NCBI RefSeq assembly: GCF_900102785.1
Contig: NZ_FNGC01000002.1
Span: forward strand, 346,833 to 410,832
From: Arthrobacter sp. ok362
Lineage (GTDB): Bacteria; Actinomycetota; Actinomycetes; Actinomycetales; Micrococcaceae
Length of the DNA: 64,000 nt
Direction: 5' to 3'
The notes beneath the pieces were generated by a model that did no database searches, was not told the DNA's origin, and saw nothing but the letters and a program-made list of their open reading frames with translations. Made by a program: the position numbers and the translations under genes. Of the stretch, positions 7,658 through 16,253 are shown in pieces (the first letter of the stretch is position 1; every line of letters starts with the position of its first letter).

Positions 7658-8338
7658 CTACTCTTGGAGCCATTCCGCGCAGGAGTTCAGGTTCCGGGTG
7701 ACGCTCTCGACGGCGGCGGTCTCGTCCCGGGCGGCAATCGCGGCCACGAGTTCGTCGTGGCCCTCGAGCGGCAGGCCGTTGAAACCTCCCCGCCGCTGCT
7801 GGCGGAGCAGATCATTGTGGAAAACGCTGCCGAAGCTGACGTACAGCTCATACAGCAGCGGGTTGGCGGACGCCTGCGCCACGAGCACATGGAAGTCCCA
7901 GTCGGCGCGGGCCCACGCGGGATAGTCCTCGGCCAACCAGGCGGCACGGCGTGCGGTGAGCAAGCCGCGCAGGGCGGTGAGGTCGTCGGCCGTCGCGTGA
8001 CGGGCAGCAAGCCGGGCCGCCTGGGTGTCCAGCCCGACCCGGACCTCGAGGATGTGCTCCTGGGAGTGGTCCTCATACATCCGCTGCGTGGCGCCTGCGA
8101 TCTCGCTCGTGGCGCGGACGTACGTGCCGTCCCCGCGGCGGACCTCGAGCATTCCGCTGTGGGCGAGCGCTTTGATGGCCTCGCGGAGCGTGCCGCGGGA
8201 GACCCCGAACGCGGCCATCAATTCAGGTTCGGCCGGAATGCGCTGCTGCAGCGGCCACTCGCCCGAGTGGATCAGGGCCCGCAGCTTGGCAGTGATCTCC
8301 TCCGCCAACGGTGGCCGGTGCGAGGCAGTGAGTGTCAT
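7658..8338 (-). CDS. GntR/FadR-family transcriptional regulator
   Basis: This 226-residue regulator has an N-terminal winged helix (about residues 8-72, with RIPAEPELMAAFGVSRGTLREA and VRRGDGTYV) and a C-terminal all-helical FCD ligand domain (about 90-215, with DWDFHVLVAQASANPLLYEL). FCD members bind organic acids and usually repress neighbouring catabolic or transport genes. Its ATG overlaps the stop of the upstream MFS gene (ATGA at 8335-8338), so the two are translationally coupled. It probably controls that transporter. The ligand is unknown. Confidence 0.88.
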   Translation of the reverse strand: MTLTASHRPPLAEEITAKLRALIHSGEWPLQQRIPAEPELMAAFGVSRGTLREAIKALAHSGMLEVRRGDGTYVRATSEIAGATQRMYEDHSQEHILEVRVGLDTQAARLAARHATADDLTALRGLLTARRAAWLAEDYPAWARADWDFHVLVAQASANPLLYELYVSFGSVFHNDLLRQQRRGGFNGLPLEGHDELVAAIAARDETAAVESVTRNLNSCAEWLQE

Positions 8339-9657
8339 CGCAGTGTTCCTTCTGAAACGGGCGAAGTTCCGTCTGAGGAGTGCGAAGCGGCGGCCCGCAG
8401 TTCTTTGGCCCGCAGCTCCTTGGCCCGCAGCTGCTTCGGTCCCGCCGACAGGAGATGGCCTACCGCGATCTGGCCGAGGGCCACTGCCAGCAGGAGGGCC
8501 AAGGGAAGCGTCCAGGAGTTGGTGGCGCTGTGCAGCAGGCCCATGCCGAACGGCCCGAGGGTCGCGAACAGATACCCTGCGGACTGGGCCACGGTGGACA
8601 GCGCGGTGGTCTCGGCCGTGGTGCGGCCGCTGCGGCTGATCATCACCATGACCAGCGGGAAGATGCCGAGACCGAAGCCCAGCAGCACCGCGGTCAGTGG
8701 AGCCCAGGCAGCTGGCAGGACCAGCATGGCCAGGACGCCGAGGGCCATGGTCACGGTGGCCAGGTAGAACGCCGTCCGCAGCATCCGGGGGCGTGAGCCG
8801 ATGGCGACCAGCACCATGCCGGCGGGGACGGAGACGAGCTGCATGAGTCCGAACATGAGCCCGCTGCCGGAGGCGGTGAGGCCCATCGTGGCCAGCATGT
8901 AGGGGAACCAGCTGAGCACGGCATAGGCCAGGAGTGCCTGCACCGTGAAGCCGAGGGTGATCAGCGCGCCGGTGCGGGTCCGCAGCAGGGGCCATGGGGA
9001 AACCCGGGCGGCCTTTCCGGCGGACGCGTTGCGGTGGGCGTGCACCGCGATCGGAATGAAGCCGAGGCAGGCGCCCAGGGCCAGGAAACCGATTGAACCG
9101 ACGCCCGCCGAGGGTGAGCCAAGGGCCTGCGCCACCGGAACGATCAGCACGGCGGTGACGGTAGCGCCTGTGGTCATGGTCAACGTGTAGACGGCGGTCA
9201 TGAGGGACGTGCGGTCCGCGAAATGCACCCTGATGAAGGAGGGCATGGCCACGTTGCAGATGGCCAGCCCGGACATCCCCGCCACGGTGCCGGCCAGCAG
9301 CATCCCGGTGGACGGAACTCCGCGGAGAAGCAGCCCTGCCGCCAGCATCACGAGGGAGAGCAGGATGGCCTTTTCCAGTCCCAGCTGCCGGGTAAGCCAG
9401 GACGTGGCAGCACCGGCCACCGCGAAACACAGCGTGGGGATCGAGGGGATCAGGGCTGCGATCAGCGGGCCGTAGCCCAGGACAGCCTGCAGATCGTGGA
9501 AGAGCGCGGCGGCGCCGGTGATGCCGGCGCGCAGGTTCAGCCCGATGAGCACGAGCGCCACGACGCCGGCCACGATCACGCCGCGCGGGCGGACCGCTCC
9601 GGGTGGAGCTGTCTGGGAAAGTGCGGAAACCGCCGTGCCGCTAGCCATACTCATCAT
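8335..9657 (-). CDS. MFS transporter, CynX/NimT-like
   Basis: The 440-residue, twelve-helix protein resembles the cyanate permease/2-nitroimidazole transporter group (CynX family): GLNLRAGITGAAALFHDLQ in the first helix region, SWLTRQLGLEKAILL, and LGFGLGIFPLVMVMISRSGRT after the central loop. The substrate cannot be told from the sequence. I chose the ATG at 9657 because a TAACCT box lies six bases upstream, the leaderless pattern; a TTG two codons earlier is less likely. The C-terminal tail has a short in-frame repeat (LRAKELRAKELRA) from a 15-base tandem duplication. It forms an operon with the GntR regulator. Confidence 0.85.
   Translation of the reverse strand: MMSMASGTAVSALSQTAPPGAVRPRGVIVAGVVALVLIGLNLRAGITGAAALFHDLQAVLGYGPLIAALIPSIPTLCFAVAGAATSWLTRQLGLEKAILLSLVMLAAGLLLRGVPSTGMLLAGTVAGMSGLAICNVAMPSFIRVHFADRTSLMTAVYTLTMTTGATVTAVLIVPVAQALGSPSAGVGSIGFLALGACLGFIPIAVHAHRNASAGKAARVSPWPLLRTRTGALITLGFTVQALLAYAVLSWFPYMLATMGLTASGSGLMFGLMQLVSVPAGMVLVAIGSRPRMLRTAFYLATVTMALGVLAMLVLPAAWAPLTAVLLGFGLGIFPLVMVMISRSGRTTAETTALSTVAQSAGYLFATLGPFGMGLLHSATNSWTLPLALLLAVALGQIAVGHLLSAGPKQLRAKELRAKELRAAASHSSDGTSPVSEGTLR
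8391..8435. repeat. 15-base tandem repeat, three copies, in the MFS tail
   Basis: Three copies of a TGGCCCGCAGCTnCT-like unit (8391-8405, 8406-8420, 8421-8435) keep the frame and encode repeated KELRA in the cytoplasmic tail. The first copy is diverged. Confidence 0.7.
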
Positions 9658-9663
9658 CTTCAA

Positions 9664-9669
9664 AGGTTA
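9664..9669 (-). promoter_or_regulatory. -10 box TAACCT of the MFS-GntR operon
   Basis: TAACCT lies six bases before the ATG at 9657, which suggests a leaderless operon mRNA. Confidence 0.5.
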
Positions 9670-9684
9670 GACGTTTGATGTTTG

Positions 9685-9695
9685 AGACTCAGTCT
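9685..9695. promoter_or_regulatory. Candidate operator at the -35 of the MFS-GntR operon
   Basis: An 11-base palindrome (AGACT-C-AGTCT) covers the expected -35 position, about 16 bases upstream of the TAACCT -10 box. It is a good candidate site for the GntR-family product encoded by the same operon. Confidence 0.35.
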
Positions 9696-9760
9696 TTAGT
9701 GGCGAATATCTCGGCAAGTGACACGTTCGCCGAAGGCGCCGCCGGTGCAGGCAGTGGTTG

Positions 9761-11203
9761 TCAGCGCGGGTGCCGGGCGCTGAGCCGCTGCACCGCCAGC
9801 GCGAGCCAGAGTTGCACCCGGTCCGGTGTCTGGGCGGGGTCGTAGCCGGTGAGCTCGGTGATCTGCGCCAACCGGTAGCGGACCGTATTGCGGTGCAGGG
9901 TGAGTTCCTCGGCGACGGCGGCCACCGAGCCGTTGTTGTGGAGATAGCTTTCCAGCGTGGCCATGAGTTCTGCGCCGTGCGCCGCGTCAAAGGCGCGCAG
10001 GGGGTTCAGCGATTCGTTGGCCATGTCCGCCAGCGGAACGTCCTCGCTGGCCAGCAGCAGCGAGGTCAGGCTCAGCCGCTCGGGCTCGTTGACCGGCAGG
10101 CCGTGGCTGGCCGCGTCGCGTGCCTCGAAGTAGCTCCAGCGCAGGCCGTTGGGCTTGGTGTAGGCCCCGCCAAGGCCGATCGTCGCGTGGATCCCGGCCT
10201 CGGCCAGGTGGTCGCTGAGGCTGCGGGCGAGGGCGCTGGCGCCGCTGCCGTCGTCGGGCATCACCACCACGAGGTCCTTCCCGACGACGGCGCTGACCGC
10301 CGCCTCGAGCGGCTGGGGCAGGGAAGAACTCCCCAGCTGTTTCTGGTGGGCGGCCGATTCGGCGAGCAGGACCACGTTCTTGCGGGTGCTGTTGATGCCG
10401 ACCCCGGCGAGGCGCCGGGTGGCTTCGCTGGCCTCCAGCGTCCCGTGGATGACGTCGTCGAGGACCTGGCCGGCCAGCGCCCGCTGGGCCTGCCGCTGCT
10501 TGACCATGTTGTTGAGTTCAACGCTGATCAGGTTTTGGGCGTACCCCACGATGCCCGAGTCCTCGAACGGCTGCTTCACCCACAGGGTGCAGGCGTCGCG
10601 GCGGCCCGTGGGGATGGGGTAGGACGCCCAGCCCTCCGCCTTGGGCGCCGGGTGGCCGGGCACGCTGTTGTACAGCTGGGCGGTGAACTGGGTCAGGATG
10701 ATCTCGGTGCGCAGCATCGAGCCGAGGTGTTTCAGGAGTTCGGCCAGGCCGCCGCCGGTCAGCAGGGCGCGGGCCAGGATCTGGTGCCCGGCGATGAGCC
10801 GCTCGAGTTTGACCAGGTGGTCCGCAGACTGGGCGTCGGCCACGAGCTTTCCGATCGCGATAAAAGGCGTTTCGTACGGCACATCCACCACCGGCAGCCC
10901 CCATCGGTTGGCCTCGGCGATCAGGGCAGGCGGCACGGCGTCGTGCGTCAGGCCGACCCCGAACCCGATTCCCACCGCACCTGCCCGCTGGACCTGACGC
11001 ACGAACCGGCGCTGCTCCGCGGCGCTCTTGAGCCGCATTCCCGTCGTCAGGATCAGTTCGCCGCCGTTGAGGAACCGCTGCGGATCCTCCTGTTCGGTGA
11101 CGGCCACCCAGAGAATGTCCTGGTGCCAGGTGGTTTCGGCGAGGCCGGCCTTGGTGAGATTCAGGGACGGAACTCCCAGCAGGGCGGCGAGTGAAATGGC
11201 CAT
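9761..11203 (-). CDS. PucR-family regulator, probable GABA/putrescine control
   Basis: This 480-residue protein has the PucR layout. The N-terminal PucR domain runs to about residue 130 (GGELILTTGMRL, GLPVVDVPYETPF), followed by a GGDEF-like/CdaR middle region. The C-terminal PucR helix-turn-helix is at about 420-475 (HNNGSVAAVAEELTLHRNTVRYRLAQI). Members activate purine, proline or GABA genes in response to the substrate. It is divergent from the aminobutyraldehyde dehydrogenase and gabT genes with a 146-base shared region, so it very likely controls them. A TATCCT box six bases before the ATG indicates a leaderless start. Confidence 0.88.
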   Translation of the reverse strand: MAISLAALLGVPSLNLTKAGLAETTWHQDILWVAVTEQEDPQRFLNGGELILTTGMRLKSAAEQRRFVRQVQRAGAVGIGFGVGLTHDAVPPALIAEANRWGLPVVDVPYETPFIAIGKLVADAQSADHLVKLERLIAGHQILARALLTGGGLAELLKHLGSMLRTEIILTQFTAQLYNSVPGHPAPKAEGWASYPIPTGRRDACTLWVKQPFEDSGIVGYAQNLISVELNNMVKQRQAQRALAGQVLDDVIHGTLEASEATRRLAGVGINSTRKNVVLLAESAAHQKQLGSSSLPQPLEAAVSAVVGKDLVVVMPDDGSGASALARSLSDHLAEAGIHATIGLGGAYTKPNGLRWSYFEARDAASHGLPVNEPERLSLTSLLLASEDVPLADMANESLNPLRAFDAAHGAELMATLESYLHNNGSVAAVAEELTLHRNTVRYRLAQITELTGYDPAQTPDRVQLWLALAVQRLSARHPR

Positions 11204-11209
11204 GGATTA

Positions 11210-11215
11210 AGGATA
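11210..11215 (-). promoter_or_regulatory. -10 box TATCCT of the PucR gene
   Basis: TATCCT lies six bases before the ATG at 11203. No ribosome binding site is visible. Confidence 0.5.
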
Positions 11216-11293
11216 GCCGGGTGCTGGTCAAGCGCACTAAAGGGTGGCGGGCATGGTGTGCAGGTGCCTATTCCCTGACTTGCCCAGCTGGCA

Positions 11294-11312
11294 TAGGCTC
11301 GTGACCAGTCAC
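11294..11312 (+). promoter_or_regulatory. Candidate promoter and PucR site of the GABA genes
   Basis: A TAGGCT -10-like box (11294-11299) is followed at once by the inverted repeat GTGAC-CA-GTCAC (11301-11312). It lies between the divergent pucR-type and dehydrogenase genes, a plausible regulator site. Confidence 0.35.
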
Positions 11313-11349
11313 ACATCCGTCATTGGCAGTAAGAAAGAGGTTGTACACC

Positions 11350-12780
11350 GTGGTTCAAACCTTGCAGAACTTCATCAACGGCGAGTTTGTCACCCCCGCC
11401 GGCACAGGGTTGCTGCCCATCGTGAACCCCACCAACGGCGACGTGGTGGCACAGGCGCCGATCTCGGTGCAGGCCGACGTCGATGCCGCCATGACGGCAG
11501 CCAAAAACGCCTTCAAGACCTGGAAGCACACCACGCCCGGGCAGCGGCAGCTCATGCTGCTCAAGCTCGCGGATGCCGTCGAGGCCAACAGCGACGAGCT
11601 CGTGGAGGCCCAGCACCGCAACACCGGCCAGGTCCGCTCCCTGATCGCCTCCGAGGAAGTGGCCGCGGGCGCCGACCAGCTGCGCTTCTTCGCCGGCGCC
11701 GCCCGCATCATGGAAGGCAAGTCCGCCGGCGAGTACTTCGAAGGCCACACCTCCTACGTGCGGCGGGAACCGATCGGCGTCGTCGCCCAGGTTGCCCCGT
11801 GGAACTACCCGTTCCTGATGGCCATCTGGAAGATCGGCCCCGCCCTGGCCGCCGGCAACACCGTGGTCCTCAAGCCCTCGGACACCACCCCGGAATCCAC
11901 CCTGGTGCTGGCCCGGCTCGCCGGTGAGATCTTCCCGGCCGGCGTCCTGAACGTTGTCCTGGGCACCGGCGAGACCGGCGCCATGATGGTGGAGCACAAG
12001 GTCCCGGGCCTGGTCTCCATCACCGGTTCCGTCCGCGCCGGCATCGCCGTCGCCTCGGGCGCCGCCAGGGGACTCAAGCGCGCCCACCTGGAACTCGGCG
12101 GCAAGGCCCCGGCCATTGTGTTCGCCGACGCCGACATCAAGAAGAGCGCCGCGGCGATCGCTGAGTTCGCCTTCCTCAATGCCGGCCAGGACTGCACGGC
12201 AATCACCCGGGTCCTGGTTCAGGATTCGGTGCACGACGACGTCGTCGCCGCCATGGTGGAGCACACCAAGACCCTGCACACGGGCTCGCAGAACGACGAA
12301 GACAACTACTTCGGCCCGCTGAACAACGTCAACCACTTCAACGCGGTCACCTCCGTGGTCGAGCACCTGCCGGCGAACTGCAAGATCGAGACCGGCGGCC
12401 ACCGCGCGGGCGAGAAGGGCTTCTTCTTCGAGCCCACGATTGTCACCGGCGCCAAGCAGACCGATGACATTGTCCAGAAGGAAACGTTCGGCCCGGTCAT
12501 CACGGTGCAGAAGTTCAGCACCGAGGACGAGGCAGTGGAGCTGGCGAACGACGTCGAGTACGCCCTGGCCTCCAGCGTCTGGACGTCCAACCACGGCACC
12601 GCCATGCGCCTTAGCCGGGACCTCGACTTCGGCGCCGTCTGGATCAACACCCACATTCTTCTCACCGCCGAAATGCCGCACGGTGGCTTCAAACAGTCCG
12701 GCTACGGCAAGGACCTGTCCATGTACGGCGTCGAGGACTATACCCGCATCAAGCACGTCATGAGTGCGTTGGACGCATAA
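11350..12780 (+). CDS. Gamma-aminobutyraldehyde dehydrogenase
   Basis: This 476-residue NAD(P)+ aldehyde dehydrogenase probably oxidises 4-aminobutyraldehyde to GABA. Catalytic residues are Glu248 in LELGG and Cys282 in NAGQDCTAITR. The C-terminal SGYGKDLSMYGVEDYTRIKH is typical of the aminobutyraldehyde/aminoaldehyde group and unlike succinate-semialdehyde dehydrogenases. The start is a GTG with AAGAGG about ten bases upstream; a TTG nine codons earlier is less likely. It is followed after 81 bases by gabT, which has its own ribosome site. The pair would carry putrescine-derived aldehyde to GABA and then succinate semialdehyde; no succinate-semialdehyde dehydrogenase or putrescine oxidase is in the window. 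Confidence 0.85.
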   Translation: MVQTLQNFINGEFVTPAGTGLLPIVNPTNGDVVAQAPISVQADVDAAMTAAKNAFKTWKHTTPGQRQLMLLKLADAVEANSDELVEAQHRNTGQVRSLIASEEVAAGADQLRFFAGAARIMEGKSAGEYFEGHTSYVRREPIGVVAQVAPWNYPFLMAIWKIGPALAAGNTVVLKPSDTTPESTLVLARLAGEIFPAGVLNVVLGTGETGAMMVEHKVPGLVSITGSVRAGIAVASGAARGLKRAHLELGGKAPAIVFADADIKKSAAAIAEFAFLNAGQDCTAITRVLVQDSVHDDVVAAMVEHTKTLHTGSQNDEDNYFGPLNNVNHFNAVTSVVEHLPANCKIETGGHRAGEKGFFFEPTIVTGAKQTDDIVQKETFGPVITVQKFSTEDEAVELANDVEYALASSVWTSNHGTAMRLSRDLDFGAVWINTHILLTAEMPHGGFKQSGYGKDLSMYGVEDYTRIKHVMSALDA

Positions 12781-12861
12781 CGCCGTCGCGTAACGCGGCC
12801 GCCCAGCCCACCCTGACGCATAACTCGCGCGCCTCAACCGCACGCTTAGAAAGGTTTTCCC

Positions 12862-14217
12862 ATGACCACCACCGCACATGACATCACCTACCGGCTCGAG
12901 CAGAAACGCCGCGTCCAGGCCGACTTCCCCGGTCCCAAGTCCGTTGCCCTTACCGAGCGCCGCAAGGCGGTCGTCGCCGCCGGCGTCGCGTCCAGCGTCC
13001 CGGTCTTCGTGGCCGACGCCGACGGTGGCATCATCCACGACGTCGACGGCAACTCCTTCATCGACCTCGGCGCCGGCATCGCGGTGACGAGCGTCGGCGC
13101 CTCGGACCCCGCCGTCGTCGGCGCCGTGAAGGAAGCCGTGGAGCACTTCACCCACACCTGCTTCATGGTCACCCCGTACGAAGGCTACGTCGCCGTGGCC
13201 GAGCAGCTGAACCGCCTCACCCCGGGCGACCACGAAAAGCGCACGGTGCTGTTCAACTCCGGCGCCGAGGCTGTCGAGAACGCCGTCAAGGTGGCCCGCC
13301 TGGCCACCGGCCGGGACGCCGTCGTCGCGTTCGACCACGCCTACCACGGCCGCACCAACCTGACCATGGCGCTGACCGCCAAGGCCATGCCGTACAAGAC
13401 CAACTTCGGCCCGTTCGCGCCCGAGGTCTACCGCATGCCGATGAGCTACCCGTACCGCGAGGAAAACCCGGAGATCACCGGTGCCGAGGCCGCCAAGCGC
13501 GCCATCACCATGATCGAGAAGCAGATTGGCGGCGAGCAGGTTGCCGCGATCATCATCGAACCCATCCAGGGCGAGGGCGGCTTCATTGTCCCCGCCGACG
13601 GGTTCCTGCCCGCGCTGGCGGACTGGGCCAAGGAGAAGGGCATCGTCTTCATCGCTGATGAGGTCCAGTCCGGCTTCTGCCGCACCGGCGAATGGTTCGC
13701 CGTGAACCACGAAGGTGTTGTCCCGGACATCATCACCATGGCCAAGGGCATCGCCGGCGGCATGCCGCTCTCCGCCATCACCGGCCGCGCCGACCTCCTC
13801 GACGCCGTCCACCCGGGCGGCCTCGGCGGCACCTACGGCGGCAACCCGGTGGCGTGCGCTGCCGCGCTGGCCTCGATCGGTTCGATGGAGCAGTACGACC
13901 TCAACGGCCGCGCCAAGCACATCGAGGAGATCGCCCTCGGCAAGCTGCGCGAACTCGCAACTGAGCAGTCCGTGATCGGTGACGTCCGCGGCCGCGGCGC
14001 CATGCTGGCCATTGAACTCGTCCAGGCCGGTTCCAAGGAGCCCAACCCGGAGCTGACCAAGGCCGTCGCCGCAGCCTGCCTCAAGGAGGGCGTCATCATC
14101 CTCACCTGCGGGACCTACGGCAACGTCATCCGGCTGCTGCCGCCGCTGGTAATCAGCGACGAGCTGCTGCTGGACGGCCTCGCGGTCTTGGCCGCGGCCG
14201 TCAAGGCGAACGCCTAG
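12862..14217 (+). CDS. gabT: 4-aminobutyrate transaminase
   Basis: This 451-residue class III PLP aminotransferase moves the amino group of GABA to 2-oxoglutarate, making succinate semialdehyde and glutamate. It shows the class III pattern: FNSGAEAVENAVKVAR, HAYHGRTNLTMALTAK, EPIQGEGGFIVP, the PLP aspartate in FIADEVQSGFCRTG and the Schiff-base lysine in TMAKGIAGGMP (Lys295). Length and start match GabT proteins; AGAAAGG precedes the ATG. It sits in the PucR-controlled cluster directly after the aminobutyraldehyde dehydrogenase. Confidence 0.93.
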   Translation: MTTTAHDITYRLEQKRRVQADFPGPKSVALTERRKAVVAAGVASSVPVFVADADGGIIHDVDGNSFIDLGAGIAVTSVGASDPAVVGAVKEAVEHFTHTCFMVTPYEGYVAVAEQLNRLTPGDHEKRTVLFNSGAEAVENAVKVARLATGRDAVVAFDHAYHGRTNLTMALTAKAMPYKTNFGPFAPEVYRMPMSYPYREENPEITGAEAAKRAITMIEKQIGGEQVAAIIIEPIQGEGGFIVPADGFLPALADWAKEKGIVFIADEVQSGFCRTGEWFAVNHEGVVPDIITMAKGIAGGMPLSAITGRADLLDAVHPGGLGGTYGGNPVACAAALASIGSMEQYDLNGRAKHIEEIALGKLRELATEQSVIGDVRGRGAMLAIELVQAGSKEPNPELTKAVAAACLKEGVIILTCGTYGNVIRLLPPLVISDELLLDGLAVLAAAVKANA

Positions 14218-14290
14218 CCCACGGCCCAATGAGCTGCCGGGAAGGCAATCCCTTCCCGGAGACCGGCCCCGCCGGAAACGGCGGGCGACA

Positions 14291-14333
14291 CAACAGAGGA
14301 GCCACGGACACATCGTCCGCGGCTCCTCCGTTG
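14291..14333. terminator. Strong bidirectional terminator
   Basis: Near-perfect arms (GAGGAGCC..GGAC / GTCC..GGCTCCTC) with a small loop are followed by TTGTTTCTTT. It lies between the convergent gabT and lipoprotein genes. Confidence 0.85.
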
Positions 14334-14421
14334 TTTCTTTGGTCCCGCTGTTTCCGCCGTTCGGCTGTTCCGCCGTCTCCGCTGTTTCCGCCGTTCCGTC
14401 TTTTTTCGGCTTCTGCCGGCC

Positions 14422-15192
14422 CTACTTCCAGGCGGTCGCGTCCAGCTGGATCGCCACCACGTACAGGTGCTGGCCCTGGTCGATCTTCTCCACCTCAGTG
14501 ACCCGCACCTTTGTCTCAGGGATCGTGCTCATCGGACGTCCGACGCCGATTCCGTAGCTCAGCACGCCCTCGAAGTCTCCGGCTGGCGCGTAGCTGGTGA
14601 GCGCCTGGTAGCCGATGGCCGGTGCAGGCGCGCTGGTCACGGTGCTGGCCGTGCCGTCCGCGGTGTGCGACTGGGCTCCGCGGAACGTCACCTCGAGGAT
14701 GGTTCCCGTGCCGGGCATCGGGATGGGCAGGCCGCTGCCGTCATTGACGAGCTCGGGGACCATCTCGACGTCGTAGCTGGGGAATCCGCCGGCGAACCGG
14801 AAGCTCAGCTGGTCATACGGCGGAGTGTCGGAGGCGTGCTGGCCCGCGCCGATCGCGTACAGCGTCGGCAGCGGTGCCGCCGGCGGTGGCGCAATCGGCA
14901 CAGGGTTCTCGTGGTCCGTGTGGAACGGAGGGGTCGGCCCCGGCACTGACCAGTTGTGGGTGACCGTGGAGGAGATCACTTTGTCGCCGGGTTGCGGCGG
15001 TGCCGTTTCGTCAGCGTCACCGGTCGCCGACAGGCTGGCCGCCGCGGTGGCGGACGGGGACTGCGACGGCGGCTGGCTGCCGGCGGAGGGCTGCGGGGCC
15101 GGCGGCGTGCAGGCAGTCAGGACCAGCAGGAGCGTCAGAGTTCCCAGCCCCGCGGTCCGCGACCCGGTCCTGCGGTTGCGAATGGCGGTCAT
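14422..15192 (-). CDS. Secreted lipoprotein, AMIN-like domain
   Basis: This 256-residue precursor has a signal peptide and the lipobox LTAC (Cys28), so it is predicted to be lipid-anchored outside the membrane. A proline/serine-rich linker (about residues 29-60) leads to a beta-rich C-terminal domain like the actinobacterial AMIN-like lipoproteins: YDQLSFRFAGGFPSYDVEMV, GTILEVTFRGAQSHT and VRVTEVEKIDQGQHLYVVAI. The domain may bind cell-wall glycan; that is inferred from the fold name only. It is monocistronic, with a strong terminator shared with gabT. Confidence 0.78.
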   Translation of the reverse strand: MTAIRNRRTGSRTAGLGTLTLLLVLTACTPPAPQPSAGSQPPSQSPSATAAASLSATGDADETAPPQPGDKVISSTVTHNWSVPGPTPPFHTDHENPVPIAPPPAAPLPTLYAIGAGQHASDTPPYDQLSFRFAGGFPSYDVEMVPELVNDGSGLPIPMPGTGTILEVTFRGAQSHTADGTASTVTSAPAPAIGYQALTSYAPAGDFEGVLSYGIGVGRPMSTIPETKVRVTEVEKIDQGQHLYVVAIQLDATAWK

Positions 15193-15380
15193 GACGGGCT
15201 CCCTCGACCATCTCAGCCTAGGCCAGGAAGAATGTGCTGCTCAGGGCCATTAGTCACCACCTTTCGGGCCCCGCTGGACTAGAGTCGTTCCTATCCACTG
15301 CAGGAGCGCAGACCGGCCGACGTCGCCCGGAATCCCCGGGCGCAGCTGGCGTCTGCCACAGACCCATAAGGGGTTCACAC

Positions 15381-16253
15381 ATGCGATACGTAGTCGGCTA
15401 TACACCCACCGAACGCGGCGCGGACGCCATCGCACTGGCGTCGGCCATGGCCCGCGCACAGGGAGCGCATCTCGACCTGGTCTATGTGGTGGACCGGCAC
15501 ACGCCCTATGTGGCGATGAACCCGGAAGGAAACCGGGTCAGCGCCGCGGAGCAGCAGGTCCTTTCCGCGGAACGCCAGGGAATGGAACTGGTCCCTGAGG
15601 GCCTGGAGGCGCACTTCCATGTCCGCCAGGCGGAATCGTTCGCAGCTGGCCTGATCGAAGCCGCACTCGAGTACAGGGCCGGCCTGATTGTGGTGGGTGC
15701 GGCAAGCAGTGGCCTGTTTAAGCGCCATACCGTAGGTAACGTGGCCAACGCCCTGCTGCACGCCGCCCCGGTTCCGGTGGCCCTGGCGCCGCGCGGCTAC
15801 CGCAGGACCGAAGCCGTCACGCGCCTGACCCTCGCGGTGGGCCAGCGCGTCGGAGCGGAGGCGGCGATCGATGTCGCGATCGAATCCGCCGAGCGCCGCG
15901 GCGTCCCCCTTCGGCTGGTCTCCCTCGTGGAACTGGACGTAGAGGGAGACGGTGGGGAAAACGTCAACGCTGCCCACATCCACGCCAACACCGTTCTGAC
16001 CGCCGCCGCGGCCCGTCTGCCAGAGGGCCACCACGTCAGTGTGGAGGTCGCCCACGGCCGCACGATCGAGGAAGCAATCGACGATCTGGAATGGGACGAC
16101 GGCGAGGTCATGATTGTCGGGTCCTCCCGCCTGGCGGAGAAGTACAAGCTGTTCATCGGCAGCACGGCCTACAAGGTGCTGCGGGCGCTCCCCGTTCCGA
16201 TGGTCGTGGTCCCGCGCGACTACCAGCGAGTGGATACGTTCCCGGAGGTCTGA
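15381..16253 (+). CDS. Universal stress protein, tandem UspA domains
   Basis: The 290-residue cytoplasmic protein has two UspA domains (about 1-140 and 150-285). Each ends with the ATP-binding pattern: VVGAASSGLFKRHTVGNVAN in the first and VGSSRLAEKYKLFIGSTAYK in the second. Such proteins bind ATP and support survival under starvation, hypoxia or redox stress. The start MRYVVGYTP has AAGGGG upstream; the open frame extends further upstream but without domain similarity. Its 3' end overlaps the 3' end of the convergent methyltransferase gene by 34 bases. Confidence 0.9.
   Translation: MRYVVGYTPTERGADAIALASAMARAQGAHLDLVYVVDRHTPYVAMNPEGNRVSAAEQQVLSAERQGMELVPEGLEAHFHVRQAESFAAGLIEAALEYRAGLIVVGAASSGLFKRHTVGNVANALLHAAPVPVALAPRGYRRTEAVTRLTLAVGQRVGAEAAIDVAIESAERRGVPLRLVSLVELDVEGDGGENVNAAHIHANTVLTAAAARLPEGHHVSVEVAHGRTIEEAIDDLEWDDGEVMIVGSSRLAEKYKLFIGSTAYKVLRALPVPMVVVPRDYQRVDTFPEV

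Noticed and set aside
7438..7701. Small ORFs on both strands in the ppk2-GntR gap
   Set aside because: No ribosome sites, Arg/Ala/Pro-rich translations and a hairpin within; judged non-coding.
11320..14313. 997-codon minus-strand open frame across the dehydrogenase and gabT genes
   Set aside because: It spans two well-supported genes in antisense, with a low-complexity Gly/Val/Asp/His composition typical of shadow frames.
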